Origin: Gammaproteobacteria bacterium Milos-ODIII6
GTDB lineage: Bacteria; Pseudomonadota; Gammaproteobacteria; Chromatiales; Chromatiaceae
DNA: 64,000 bases
Assembly (NCBI GenBank): GCA_029228645.1
Contig: JAPTHR010000007.1
Location: 62,005-126,004 of the forward strand
Direction of reading: 5' to 3'
The notes beneath the pieces were generated by a model. It was not told the origin of the DNA and made no database searches. It worked only from the letters and a program-made list of their open reading frames with translations. Shown piece after piece: positions 19,198 to 27,812 of this stretch. The stretch's first letter is position 1; the number at the start of each line of letters is the position of its first letter. The position numbers and the translations under genes were made by a program.

Positions 19198-19617
19198 ATG
19201 TCCCTGAAAGGTTCCAAGACCGAACAACACCTGAAGGATGCGTTTGCGGGCGAATCCCAGGCCAACCGTCGCTACCTGTACTTTGCCGCCAAGGCGGATG
19301 TCGAAGGTTTCAACGATGTTGCCTCTGTATTCCGTTCCACCGCGGAAGGTGAGACCGGTCACGCCCATGGGCACCTGGAGTACCTGGAGCAATGCGGCGA
19401 TCCGGCCACCGGCCTGCCGTTTGGTGGTACCTCTGACAACCTGAAGACCGCCATCGCTGGCGAGACCCACGAGTACACCGACATGTACCCGGGCATGGCG
19501 AAAGATGCGCGCGACGAAGGTTTCGATGAGATCGCTGACTGGTTTGAGACCCTGGCCAAAGCCGAGCGTTCTCACGCCAACCGTTTCCAGAAGGCTCTGG
19601 ACACCCTCGGCGACTGA
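19198..19617 (+). CDS. Rubrerythrin without rubredoxin domain
   Basis: A 139-residue ferritin-like di-iron protein. Glu/His ligand motifs are visible as [29 protein letters not shown] and [10 protein letters not shown], arranged as in rubrerythrins, which reduce hydrogen peroxide to water. There is no C-terminal CxxC rubredoxin domain, so another protein must supply electrons; the adjacent Fe-S oxidoreductase is the obvious candidate (inference). The ATG at 19198 has TGGAGG seven bases upstream; a longer frame starts at 19171. A strong terminator follows, so expression of the next gene probably comes from read-through or its own promoter. Confidence 0.92.
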   Translation: MSLKGSKTEQHLKDAFAGESQANRRYLYFAAKADVEGFNDVASVFRSTAEGETGHAHGHLEYLEQCGDPATGLPFGGTSDNLKTAIAGETHEYTDMYPGMAKDARDEGFDEIADWFETLAKAERSHANRFQKALDTLGD

Positions 19618-19631
19618 ACGCAGTTGCTGAC

Positions 19632-19656
19632 AAAGGGGCCGCAAGGCCCCTTTTTT
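19632..19656 (+). terminator. Intrinsic terminator after rubrerythrin
   Basis: AAGGGGCC at 19633-19640 pairs with GGCCCCTT at 19645-19652 around the loop GCAA, followed by a T run to 19656. A strong intrinsic terminator that may attenuate the downstream Fe-S gene relative to rubrerythrin. Confidence 0.85.
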
Positions 19657-19687
19657 CCCTGAACAATAAATTCGAGCGAGACACGAC

Positions 19688-21016
19688 ATGGCAGGATCCA
19701 GAGAAGGCAGTCTCGAGGCGCCCACCCGGCACGCCCTCGATTGGTCCAATCCGGACTTTTACAACGAGGACAAACTGTTCACCGAGTTGGAGCGGGTGTT
19801 CGACATCTGTCACGGATGCCGGCGCTGCGTGAGCCTCTGTCATTCCTTCCCGACCCTCTTCGACCTGGTGGACGATTCGGAAACCATGGAGGTGGACGGG
19901 GTTGCCAAGGACGACTACTGGAAGGTGGTTGATCAATGCTACCTGTGCGATTTGTGTTTCCTGACCAAATGTCCGTACGTGCCGCCACACGAGTGGGACC
20001 TCGATTTCCCGCACCTGATGCTGCAGGCCAAGGCGGTCAAGTACAAGAAGCAGGGCGCGTCATTCCGTGACAGGACCCTGACCAGCACCGACAGGCTCGG
20101 CAAGTTTGCCGGGTTCCCGATTGTCGCTGGCGTGGTCAACAGCATGAATGGTAACAAGGCGTTCCGTGGCGTGCTCGAAAGCAGTTTTGGCGTGCATCGG
20201 GATGCCGTGCTGCCCAAGTTTCACAGTAAGTCGCTGCGTAGCCGGATCTCGCCGGATGACGGCAGCGGTGCCGAGGCGGCCGGCCCGACCACAGGCAAGG
20301 TAGCCCTGTTCGCGACCTGCTACGGCAACAAGAACGACCCCAAAAGCGGCGAGGACCTGGTCGCCGTGCTGCGCCATAACGATATCCCGGTGACCCTGGC
20401 CGACAAAGAGGTCTGCTGTGGCATGCCCAAGCTGGAGCTCGGTGATCTCGAGGCCGTTGCGCATGCCAAGGAGGTCAACATACCCGCTCTTGCCAGGCTG
20501 GTTGACGAGGGTTGGGACATCATGGCGCCGGTGCCGTCGTGCGTGCTGATGTTCAAGCAGGAGCTGCCGCTGATGTTCCCGGACGATCCGGAGGTGGCCA
20601 AGGTGCGCGACGCGATGTACGACCCGTTCGAGTACCTGATGCTGCGCCATAAGTACGGCAAGCTGAAGACCGATTTCAAGGGCGAACTCGGCAAGGTTGC
20701 CTACCATGCGGCTTGTCACCAGCGGGTGCAGCGCATCGGCCCGAAGACAAAGGAATTCCTGTCGTTGATTCCGGGCACCGAGATCGAAACCATCGAACGC
20801 TGCTCCGGGCATGACGGCACCTACGCGGTCAAAAAGGAGTTCCACGAGCTTTCCATGAAAATCGCCCGGCCTGTGGTCAACAGGGTCAAGCAGGGCGAGG
20901 CGGCGCACTACAGCAGTGACTGCGCCATGGCCGGTCACCAGATCGCGAACGGTCTCGGCGATGGCAGCGAGCCCGAGCATCCAATGACCCTGGCACGTAT
21001 TGCCTACGGCATCTGA
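19688..21016 (+). CDS. Heterodisulfide reductase-related Fe-S oxidoreductase
   Basis: A 442-residue soluble protein of the HdrD/GlpC group. Two N-terminal 4Fe-4S sites: Cys41, Cys44, Cys47, Cys51 (CHGCRRC...) and Cys84, Cys87, Cys90, Cys95 (CYLCDLC...KCP). The C-terminal half has CCG-domain elements: EVCCGMP, AACHQRV and SSDCAMAGHQI, but the second CCG is ERCSGHDG, with Ser in place of one Cys, so its cluster may be non-canonical. Its place between rubrerythrin and a ferritin-like gene suggests it passes electrons to rubrerythrin or handles thiols under oxidative stress. Next start is 20 bases downstream. Confidence 0.85.
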   Translation: MAGSREGSLEAPTRHALDWSNPDFYNEDKLFTELERVFDICHGCRRCVSLCHSFPTLFDLVDDSETMEVDGVAKDDYWKVVDQCYLCDLCFLTKCPYVPPHEWDLDFPHLMLQAKAVKYKKQGASFRDRTLTSTDRLGKFAGFPIVAGVVNSMNGNKAFRGVLESSFGVHRDAVLPKFHSKSLRSRISPDDGSGAEAAGPTTGKVALFATCYGNKNDPKSGEDLVAVLRHNDIPVTLADKEVCCGMPKLELGDLEAVAHAKEVNIPALARLVDEGWDIMAPVPSCVLMFKQELPLMFPDDPEVAKVRDAMYDPFEYLMLRHKYGKLKTDFKGELGKVAYHAACHQRVQRIGPKTKEFLSLIPGTEIETIERCSGHDGTYAVKKEFHELSMKIARPVVNRVKQGEAAHYSSDCAMAGHQIANGLGDGSEPEHPMTLARIAYGI

Positions 21017-21035
21017 CCCTACAGGAGAAAGACAA

Positions 21036-21323
21036 ATGGCTAACGAGGGTTACCACGAGCCGACAGAAGAACTGTCCGACGAGGCGCGCGATCTGCATCG
21101 CGCCATCATTTCCCTGATGGAGGAACTCGAGGCAGTTGATTGGTACAACCAGCGCATGAGCGCGACCAAGGACGAAGAACTGCGTGCGGTGCTCAAGCAC
21201 AACCGTGACGAGGAGATGGAGCATGCGGCCATGGTCCTGGAGCTGATCCGTCGCCGGGTGCCGGAGTTCGACAAGGAACTGCGCGACTGGCTGTTTACCG
21301 ACAAGCCGCTCGCTCACCACTGA
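21036..21323 (+). CDS. Encapsulated-ferritin-like (EncFtn) protein lacking cargo peptide
   Basis: A 95-residue two-helix protein. Segments RHRAI-like HRAIISLMEELEAVDWYNQR and HNRDEEMEHAAMVLELIRRR match Rhodospirillum rubrum EncFtn closely; from memory its ferroxidase ligands Glu32, Glu62 and His65 correspond to Glu30, Glu60 and His63 here. EncFtn subunits form annular decamers with ferroxidase sites at dimer interfaces and are normally packed in encapsulin shells by a C-terminal peptide of LGIGSL type. This protein ends FTDKPLAHH with no such tail, and no shell gene is in the window. ATG at 21036 has AGGAGA upstream; the frame extends to 21000. Confidence 0.88.
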   Translation: MANEGYHEPTEELSDEARDLHRAIISLMEELEAVDWYNQRMSATKDEELRAVLKHNRDEEMEHAAMVLELIRRRVPEFDKELRDWLFTDKPLAHH

Positions 21324-21349
21324 TCACAGAGACACCGGGAGTAAACGCA

Positions 21350-21934
21350 ATGGCCAAACTGAGCCGCGAAGACCTCTACAGCCTGGAAAAGTACGCCGAA
21401 GTGCGTCCGGAATATCGTGCCAAGGTGATGGCGCACAAGAAGAACCGTCGCCTGCCGGTCGGCCCGAACGCCAACCTCTACTTCGAGGACCGGACCACGA
21501 TGCAGTATCAGATCCAGGAGATGCTGCGCATCGAAAAGATCTTCGAGGCAGACGGCATCCAGGAAGAGCTGGATGCCTACAATCCGCTGATCCCGGACGG
21601 TTCCAACTGGAAGGCGACTTTCATGATGGAATACTCGGATCCCGATGAGCGCCGTGTGCAGCTATCGCGTTTGTTGGGAGTGGAAAAGCACGTCTGGATG
21701 CAGGTGGCCGATTTCTCCCGAATCACGCCGATCGCGGACGAGGATCTCGAGCGTGAGGACGAGGAAAAAACCTCTTCGGTACACTTCATGCGCTTCGAGC
21801 TGACGCCCGAGATGGTCGACGCGGTCAAGAACGGCGCGGCCCTGAGCGCGGGCATCGATCACCCGAACTATGTCTTCTCGGTTGAGCCGATCCCGCAAAA
21901 TATCCGCGACTCGCTGGCTGGGGACCTGGACTAG
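21350..21934 (+). CDS. DUF3501 family protein
   Basis: A 194-residue soluble, acidic protein that I recognise as DUF3501, from the start LSREDLYSLEKYAEVRPEYRA and the segment LPVGPNANLYFEDRTTMQYQIQEMLR. No catalytic motif is apparent. The family is repeatedly found with rubrerythrin and an HdrD-like Fe-S protein, as here, so a role in peroxide or iron handling is likely by association only. It is 26 bases after the EncFtn-like gene and ends the operon, before a REP array. Confidence 0.82.
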   Translation: MAKLSREDLYSLEKYAEVRPEYRAKVMAHKKNRRLPVGPNANLYFEDRTTMQYQIQEMLRIEKIFEADGIQEELDAYNPLIPDGSNWKATFMMEYSDPDERRVQLSRLLGVEKHVWMQVADFSRITPIADEDLEREDEEKTSSVHFMRFELTPEMVDAVKNGAALSAGIDHPNYVFSVEPIPQNIRDSLAGDLD

Positions 21935-21958
21935 CCGCCCTGCCGCATAGGCTCTCTC

Positions 21959-22159
21959 GTAGGAGCGGCCCTGGCCGCGAATGTTCGCGAGCAAGCTCGC
22001 TCTTACGGCGCAGCGGTAGTGCCTGTCCCTCTGTAGGAGTGGCCTTGGCCGCGAATGTTCGCGAGCAAGCTCGCTCCTACGGCGCAGCGGTAATACCTGT
22101 CCCTTTGTAGGAGCGGCCTTGGCCGCGAATCAAACCTTCGCGAGCAAGCTCGCTCCTAC
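21959..22159. repeat. Array of three REP-like palindromes
   Basis: Three copies (21959-22006, 22033-22080, 22107-22159) of a palindromic unit that begins GTAGGAGCGGCC, has an inner TTCGCGAGCAAGC hairpin and ends GCTCCTAC (or TCTTAC in the first copy), separated by 26-base spacers that are themselves near-identical. The repeat period is about 74 bases. Resembles Pseudomonas-type REP elements with their extragenic position. A related pair of halves occurs at 35171-35228. No RAYT transposase gene is in the window. Confidence 0.85.
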
Positions 22160-22181
22160 GAGGCCAGCTGATGCAGTGGCC

Positions 22182-22697
22182 TCAGAATCCCTCGGTAGAG
22201 GTGAACAGGCCCACCCGGAGGTCGGATGCCGTGTAGATCTCCCGACCATCGACCTCCATGCGTCCGTCCGCGATGCCAAGCACCAGCTTGCGCGTGATCA
22301 CGCGTTTCATGTCCAGGTAGTAGGTCACCTTTTTTGCGCTGGGTAGCACCTGGCCGGTGAACTTGACGTCACCGACGCCCAGAGCGCGTCCGTGACCCGG
22401 GTTCCCCAGCCAGGCCAGGTAGAACCCCACCGACTGCCACATGGCATCCAGGCCGAGACAGCCCGGCATCACTGGGTCGCCGGGGAAATGGCAGTCGAAG
22501 AACCACAGACTCGGGTCGATATCGAGTTCCGCGATGATCTGGCCCTTGCCGTGATTCCCGCCTGAATCACTGATCAGGTTGATCCGGTCCATCATCAGCA
22601 TGTTGGGAGTGGGCAACTGTGCGTTACCCGGCCCGAACATCTCTCCGCGACCGCAACGCAGCAGGTCTTCGCGGTCAAAACTCTCTTGTCTGGCCAT
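22182..22697 (-). CDS. fabA: 3-hydroxydecanoyl-ACP dehydratase/isomerase FabA
   Basis: Dehydrates 3-hydroxydecanoyl-ACP and isomerises the product, the branch point for unsaturated fatty acids. The protein is 171 residues (E. coli 172), with NMLMMDRI, the catalytic segment [14 protein letters not shown] (His) and GLDAMWQ (Asp), and [14 protein letters not shown] lies at a good distance from the ATG at 22697; an ATG two codons earlier (22703) is possible. The longer frame to 22754 is not supported. fabB, its usual partner, is not adjacent. Confidence 0.95.
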   Translation of the reverse strand: MARQESFDREDLLRCGRGEMFGPGNAQLPTPNMLMMDRINLISDSGGNHGKGQIIAELDIDPSLWFFDCHFPGDPVMPGCLGLDAMWQSVGFYLAWLGNPGHGRALGVGDVKFTGQVLPSAKKVTYYLDMKRVITRKLVLGIADGRMEVDGREIYTASDLRVGLFTSTEGF

Positions 22698-22809
22698 CGA
22701 CATCCACCTCTGAAAACAGCGCGCGAGTGTTACCGCTGAACGTGAGGATGTCAAATCCGATCAGACTCTCCAGGTTCAATTGAAGCTGTCGCGGCGGCCG
22801 TGTCGCGAT

Positions 22810-24537
22810 TCAGCTTGTTTCCTGGGCGATCCGGTCCTTGATGAACCCGAGAAAGTTCTCCAGCGGGAGCATGCGGTTCTCGCTGTCCGTTCGGGCGCGG
22901 TACTCCAGCTCGCCGTTTTTCAGTCCGCGCTCTCCAATGACTACCCGGTGGGGTATGCCGATCAGTTCCGCATCCGCAAACATGACCCCGGGGCGGGCGT
23001 CCCGGTCGTCGAACAGCACGTTGATGCCCGCGGAGATGAGTTCAGCATAGAGTTTCTCGGCGGCTTCCCGAACGATCGCCGATTTGTGCATCTGCATCGG
23101 GATCAGTGACAACTGGAAGGGGGCCAGGGCGGTGGGCCATAGAATGCCCTTGTCGTCATGGTGCTGCTCGATTGCCGCCCCGACCACCCGGGATACTCCG
23201 ATGCCGTAGCAGCCCATGGTCATGACCACCGCCTTGCCGTTCTCATCGAGAACAGTGGCATTCAGTTTTTCGCTGTAGGTCTGGCCGAGCTGGAAGATGT
23301 GTCCCACCTCGATGCCGCGCGCGATGGTGAGTGTGCCCTGGCCATCTGGCGAGGCGTCTCCCTCGACCACGTTGCGCAGGTCCGCGACCTCCGGTAGCGG
23401 CAGGTCGCGCTCCCAGTTGACCCCGAACCAGTGTTTTCCGTCTTCGTTGGCGCCGCTGGAAAAGTCACTGCTTACCGCGGCAGCACGATCGACAACGATC
23501 GGCATGTCCAGGCCGATGGGGCCGAGCGAACCGGGGCCCGCACCGACCGCGGCGCGGATGGCGTCTTCGCTGGCCATTTCCAGGGGATCGGCAACCAGAT
23601 GGTGCTTGCTCGCTTTGACCTCGTTCAGTTCGTGGTCGCCTCGCAGTACCAAGGCAATGAGTTCGAAATCGCTGCCCGGCGCGGCACGCACGATGAGTGT
23701 CTTGACCGTGCGCTCGATCGGTTGGTTGAACTGCTCCACCAGTTCCGCGATGGTTTTCGCCTTCGGTGTGTCGACCTTGCGCCGATCCTCGGTCGGAGCC
23801 GCTGCCTCCGGTCGTGGTGCAACCGCCTCGGCCAGCTCGACGTTGGCGGCATAGTCACTCTCGGTCGAGAAGGCGATGGCATCCTCGCCGGCATCCGCGA
23901 GTACGTGGAACTCGTGTGATGCGCTCCCCCCGATGCTGCCGGTATCCGCCGCGACCGGGCGATAGTCCAGGCCGCAGCGCTCGAAGATCCGGCAGTAGGT
24001 CGCATGCATGACCTCGTAGGTCTCCTGCAGCGAGGTCTTGTCGGCATGAAAGGAGTAGGCGTCCTTCATCAGGAATTCGCGCGCACGCATGACGCCGAAG
24101 CGCGGGCGTCGCTCATCACGGAACTTGGTCTGGATCTGGTAATAGTTGACCGGCAGTTGGCGGTAGCTGCGCAGCTCGTTGCGCGCCAGGTCGGTGATGA
24201 TCTCCTCGTGGGTCGGGCCGAAGCAGAACTCGCGCCCATGCCGGTCCTGCAGACGCAATAGCTCGTCGCCGTATTTGAACCAGCGCTCCGACTCCTGCCA
24301 GAGCTCGGCGGGCTGCACCGCCGGCATCAATACCTCCAGCGCCCCCGCGCGATCCATTTCCTCGCGCACGATGCGCTCCACCTTGCGCAACACCCGCAGG
24401 CCAAGTGGTAGCCAGGTATACAGGCCAGCCGCGAGTTTGCGGATCAGTCCGGCGCGCAGCATCAGCTGGTGACTGGGGATCTCCGCGTCGGAGGGGACTT
24501 CCTTGAGGGTCTGCAGGGGGAATCGGGATACGCGCAT
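22810..24537 (-). CDS. proS: Prolyl-tRNA synthetase ProS
   Basis: A 575-residue class II synthetase of the bacterial type (E. coli 572), charging tRNA-Pro. It has the motif 2 region [21 protein letters not shown] (residues about 140-160), an inserted editing domain around residues 230-400 (the segment with LRGDHELNE), and the motif 3 and anticodon-binding parts ([25 protein letters not shown]). The start ATG at 24537 gives the family N-terminus [13 protein letters not shown]. Its substrate tRNA-Pro(TGG) is encoded at 28873 in this window. Confidence 0.95.
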   Translation of the reverse strand: MRVSRFPLQTLKEVPSDAEIPSHQLMLRAGLIRKLAAGLYTWLPLGLRVLRKVERIVREEMDRAGALEVLMPAVQPAELWQESERWFKYGDELLRLQDRHGREFCFGPTHEEIITDLARNELRSYRQLPVNYYQIQTKFRDERRPRFGVMRAREFLMKDAYSFHADKTSLQETYEVMHATYCRIFERCGLDYRPVAADTGSIGGSASHEFHVLADAGEDAIAFSTESDYAANVELAEAVAPRPEAAAPTEDRRKVDTPKAKTIAELVEQFNQPIERTVKTLIVRAAPGSDFELIALVLRGDHELNEVKASKHHLVADPLEMASEDAIRAAVGAGPGSLGPIGLDMPIVVDRAAAVSSDFSSGANEDGKHWFGVNWERDLPLPEVADLRNVVEGDASPDGQGTLTIARGIEVGHIFQLGQTYSEKLNATVLDENGKAVVMTMGCYGIGVSRVVGAAIEQHHDDKGILWPTALAPFQLSLIPMQMHKSAIVREAAEKLYAELISAGINVLFDDRDARPGVMFADAELIGIPHRVVIGERGLKNGELEYRARTDSENRMLPLENFLGFIKDRIAQETS

Positions 24538-24854
24538 GTTTCTCGGTCTTTGCGGTCAATTGAAGCGGGGAATTCTACCTCAAGTACCTGCCGCTGCCGG
24601 TTGTGGCGCTCTCAGAAAGTGTCTTGCGCGAATTCTCTCCACGACAGCGTCCCCGGTAAGCGTTCACGAGCCGTTTTCCCAAGACCGGAATCAAAAGCGC
24701 GGCGTTGTGTGAGGAGATTGGCAGTTTTCCACGACCCCCGCTTTCGCTGGGAATTAATCACTCCAGGTTCCTCATCCGCAACGTCCCAACGCCGCTACAC
24801 GCGACGAAGGCTAGGGCAGTTGCGCCTGAAGCGCATCAATCGCGGGAGACGGAA
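24538..24854. other. Intergenic region, 317 bp, no feature seen
   Basis: Lies between the divergent proS and the repeat-rich secreted protein. No convincing reading frame, terminator or palindrome is visible. It must contain both promoters, but I cannot place them. Confidence 0.5.
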
Positions 24855-25469
24855 ATGAAGTTATCGAGAATTGGATTGTCACAGCTGTTGGCGCTGGCGT
24901 TGTTCGTCTCAGCCGCTTCGCCGGCATCCGCTGGTTTCTTCAGTGGCTTATTCGGCGGCGGAACCTGCGGTCCCATTCGCCAGGCGTTGGGCTGGTGCGG
25001 GAGTTCGGGTGGAACCACGACCGGGGGTACCACTACGGGTGGAACCACTACGGGTGGAACCACTACGGGTGGAACCACTACGGGTGGAACCACTACGGGT
25101 GGAACCACTACGGGCGGGACTACCACAGGAGGGAGCGCCGATACCGGCAGCACTGACACCGGCAGCACTGACACCGGCAGCACCGATACCGGGAGCACCG
25201 ATACCGGCAGCACCGATACCAGCAGTACTGATACCGGCAGTGCTGATACCGGCAGCACCGATACCGGCACGAGTGATGGTTCCGATTCCACCAATGGCAA
25301 CGCTGGTGGAAATGGAGGAGGCAATTCGGGGGGTGGTTCCAGCTCCGGCTCCTCCGGGTCTTCGACTGTTGCTGACAATGCGGTGAAGAGCTTTACCGTG
25401 AGCAATGACGGTGGTTCCTACGCGATCGGTATCAGCGGCGTCGGGCGCGTCAACAGCCAACGTTATTGA
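24855..25469 (+). CDS. Secreted repeat-rich low-complexity protein
   Basis: A 204-residue protein with a signal peptide (residues 1-26 ending SPASA/GF), a short Cys-containing head (CGPIRQALGWCG), eight GGTTT pentads (residues about 52-91), nine STDTG/SADTG pentads (about 94-138), a Gly/Ser-rich linker and a folded-looking tail (NAVKSFTVSNDGGSYAIGISGVGRVN). The DNA repeat unit is 15 bases throughout, so copy number can change by slippage. No homologous family is recognised. GGGAGACGG precedes the ATG at 24855; the frame extends to 24705. The next gene is a pilin 12 bases away, suggesting a shared transcript. Confidence 0.8.
   Translation: MKLSRIGLSQLLALALFVSAASPASAGFFSGLFGGGTCGPIRQALGWCGSSGGTTTGGTTTGGTTTGGTTTGGTTTGGTTTGGTTTGGTTTGGSADTGSTDTGSTDTGSTDTGSTDTGSTDTSSTDTGSADTGSTDTGTSDGSDSTNGNAGGNGGGNSGGGSSSGSSGSSTVADNAVKSFTVSNDGGSYAIGISGVGRVNSQRY
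25008..25127 (+). repeat. Tandem 15-bp repeat encoding GGTTT, eight units
   Basis: Eight in-frame 15-base units, most reading GGTGGAACCACTACG exactly; the first, second and last units carry third-base changes. The five central units are identical, indicating recent slippage or conversion. Confidence 0.93.
25134..25268 (+). repeat. Tandem 15-bp repeat encoding STDTG, nine units
   Basis: Nine in-frame units of AGCACCGATACCGGC type. Variant residues are Ala at position 2 in two units and Ser at position 5 in one. More diverged than the GGTTT array next to it. Confidence 0.9.
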
Positions 25470-25481
25470 GGGAGACTGGGT

Positions 25482-25886
25482 ATGCGACAGAAAGGCTTTA
25501 CATTGATCGAACTGGTCACGGTGATGGCGGTGGCTACCATCCTTTTGGGTGTAGGCATCCCCGGGTTTCGGGCGCTGGCGACCACCAACCAGCTGACGTC
25601 CACCTCCAACCAACTGGTGAGTTCGTTGAACCTCGCCCGACAGGAGGCGGTCACAAGGGGCGTTCCGGTTTCCGTTTGTTCATCTTCCGATGGGGCGAGC
25701 TGCAGCGGGGGCACGGATTGGACCGTAGGCTGGATGGTCTTTGCGGACAACGGGACTACACCAGGAGCCTTTGACGGCAGCGATACCCGCCTGAGGATCT
25801 ACGGTGCCACCGAGGGCGATTCGACTATTACCGGTGACAGCCTGGTCCGCTACACCCCCTGGGGTGCCTTGGATACTGCCTACTGA
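25482..25886 (+). CDS. Type IV pilin-like GspH/FimT protein, possibly C-terminally short
   Basis: A 134-residue prepilin with a five-residue leader and type III signal GFTLIELV (cleavage after Gly5, Glu at mature position 5), a hydrophobic helix, and the GspH/FimT region NLARQEAVTRGVPVSVC and WTVGWMVFAD. Most FimT/GspH proteins continue to a final beta-strand pair after the point where this one stops (WGALDTAY), so it may be truncated. It follows the repeat-rich secreted protein by 12 bases; no other pilus assembly genes are in the window, so it would depend on a type IV pilus or type II secretion machine elsewhere. Confidence 0.82.
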   Translation: MRQKGFTLIELVTVMAVATILLGVGIPGFRALATTNQLTSTSNQLVSSLNLARQEAVTRGVPVSVCSSSDGASCSGGTDWTVGWMVFADNGTTPGAFDGSDTRLRIYGATEGDSTITGDSLVRYTPWGALDTAY

Positions 25887-25958
25887 TCTTGGTAACGGAA
25901 CCCGCATGCCGGTGGCATGAGGAAGTCGACGAACGCCCAGCAGGGGTGAAGGGCAAAT

Positions 25959-25996
25959 GTGAATCCAGTGGATTCACGCAGTGCCCTGAACGGGCA
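25959..25996. other. Two adjacent hairpins between convergent genes
   Basis: GTGAATCC/GGATTCAC (25959-25977, three-base loop) and TGCCC/GGGCA (25982-25996). They lie between the convergent pilin and ettA genes and could act as a bidirectional terminator, though no T run follows. Confidence 0.45.
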
Positions 25997-26018
25997 GGAT
26001 CGCGGCTACAGGGATGTA

Positions 26019-27686
26019 TCAGGCATCGATCTTCTTGTATTTGATCCGGTGTGGATTAACCGCCTCATCCCCCAATCGCCGCTTCTTGTCTTCCTCGTAG
26101 TCGGCGAAGTTGCCTTCGAACCATACGACCTGCGAATCCCCCTCGAATGCGAGGATATGGGTCGCGATGCGATCCAGGAACCAACGGTCGTGCGAGATAA
26201 CCACCGCGCAGCCGGGAAAGGCCAGCAGTGCCTCCTCGAGCGCTCGCAGGGTCTCGACGTCGAGGTCGTTGGTTGGTTCGTCGAGCAGCAGCAGGTTGCC
26301 GCCCGATTTGAGCAGCTTGGCCAGGTGGACGCGGTTACGCTCGCCGCCGGAGAGATCCCCGACCTTCTTCTGCTGGTCGGAGCCGCGGAAATTGAAGCGC
26401 GAGCAGTAGGCGCGCGACTGCACCTGGTAGTTGCCCACCGTGATGATGTCCTGGCCATCCGAGATCTCCTCCCAGACCGTCTTCTTGGCATCCAGGGCGT
26501 CGCGACTCTGATCGACCGCCGCGATCTGCACGGTTGGACCGATGCGCATCTCGCCATCGTCCGGCTTCTCTTCGCCAGTCATGATGCGGAACAGGGTGGT
26601 CTTGCCTGCGCCGTTGGGGCCGATGATGCCGACAATGCCGCCGCGTGGCAGGTTGAAGCTCAGGTCCTCGTACAGCACCCGGTCGCCGAACGCCTTTTTG
26701 AGGTGATTCGCCTCGATGACCAGGTCACCCAGGCGCTCCCCGGGCGGGATGTAGATCTCATTGGTCTCGTTGCGTTTCTGGAAATCCGAGTTCTGCAGCT
26801 CCTCGAAGCGCGCCAGGCGCGCCTTGCTCTTGGCCTGGCGTCCCTTCGGGTTGGAGCGCACCCACTCCAGTTCCTCTTTCATTGCCCGGATACGCGACTG
26901 TTCGGACTTCTCTTCCTGCTCGAGGCGTTTCTCCTTCTGTTCCAGCCAGGAGGAGTAGTTGCCCTCCCATGGGATGCCATGGCCGCGGTCGAGTTCGAGA
27001 ATCCAGCCGGCCACGTTGTCCAGGAAGTACCGGTCGTGGGTCACCGCCACCACGGTGCCGGGGTAGTCGTGCAGGAAGCGCTCCAGCCAGCCGACCGATT
27101 CGGCATCGAGGTGGTTGGTCGGCTCGTCCAGCAGCAGCATGTCCGGCTTGGACAGCAGCAGGCGGCAAAGAGCCACCCGGCGACGTTCGCCACCGGATAG
27201 CTTGCTGACGTCGGCATCCCAGGGCGGCAGCCGCAGCGCGTCTGCGGCGACTTCCAGCTGGCGTTCGAGATTATGCCCGTCGGCGGCCTGGATGATGTTC
27301 TCCAGGTCCGCCTGTTTTTTTGCCAGGGCGTCGAAGTCGGCATCCGGCTCGGCATAGGCGGCGTAGACCTGCTCAAGCTCCCGCATCGCCTGCTTGACCT
27401 CGCCGAGTGCCTCCTCGACGTTGCCGCGCACGTCCTTGTCCGGGTCCAGCTGCGGTTCCTGCGGCAGGTAGCCGATGCGAATGCCCGGTTGTGGCCGTGC
27501 CTCGCCATCGATCTCGGTGTCCACCCCGGCCATGATCCGCAACAGGGTCGACTTGCCCGCGCCATTGAGGCCGAGGACGCCGATCTTCGCGCCGGGGAAA
27601 AAGGACAGGGAGATGTCGCGCAGGATCTGCCGCTTCGGCGGCACGACCTTGCTGACACGGTTCATGGTGTAGATGTATTGGGCCAT
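26019..27686 (-). CDS. ettA: Energy-dependent translational throttle protein EttA
   Basis: ABC-F ATPase that binds the ribosomal E site and gates elongation by energy status. The 555-residue length equals E. coli EttA. Two ABC domains: Walker [10 protein letters not shown] and GPNGAGKTT, signatures LSGGERRR and LSGGERNR, Walker [12 protein letters not shown] and [11 protein letters not shown]. The opening [15 protein letters not shown] is diagnostic of EttA among ABC-F proteins. The ATG at 27686 starts the protein. It is single, convergent with the pilin gene. Confidence 0.95.
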   Translation of the reverse strand: MAQYIYTMNRVSKVVPPKRQILRDISLSFFPGAKIGVLGLNGAGKSTLLRIMAGVDTEIDGEARPQPGIRIGYLPQEPQLDPDKDVRGNVEEALGEVKQAMRELEQVYAAYAEPDADFDALAKKQADLENIIQAADGHNLERQLEVAADALRLPPWDADVSKLSGGERRRVALCRLLLSKPDMLLLDEPTNHLDAESVGWLERFLHDYPGTVVAVTHDRYFLDNVAGWILELDRGHGIPWEGNYSSWLEQKEKRLEQEEKSEQSRIRAMKEELEWVRSNPKGRQAKSKARLARFEELQNSDFQKRNETNEIYIPPGERLGDLVIEANHLKKAFGDRVLYEDLSFNLPRGGIVGIIGPNGAGKTTLFRIMTGEEKPDDGEMRIGPTVQIAAVDQSRDALDAKKTVWEEISDGQDIITVGNYQVQSRAYCSRFNFRGSDQQKKVGDLSGGERNRVHLAKLLKSGGNLLLLDEPTNDLDVETLRALEEALLAFPGCAVVISHDRWFLDRIATHILAFEGDSQVVWFEGNFADYEEDKKRRLGDEAVNPHRIKYKKIDA

Positions 27687-27812
27687 CGGTATTCAGCTGC
27701 AGTAAGTGTGAGTCTGGAAACGGGTCGCGATCTTACAACACGTACCCTGCTACTTGTTCAGGAACGTGCCCCGGCGCTGCGGTAGGCGGCGCCAGGCGTG
27801 TTGGGCTTCGGA

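Noticed and set aside
21959-22159. CRISPR array
   Set aside because: Only three units; repeats are palindromic REP type and the spacers are nearly identical, unlike CRISPR spacers.
21350-22180. Encapsulin shell gene after the EncFtn-like gene
   Set aside because: The next gene is DUF3501 and then a REP array; no HK97-like shell protein is encoded in the window.
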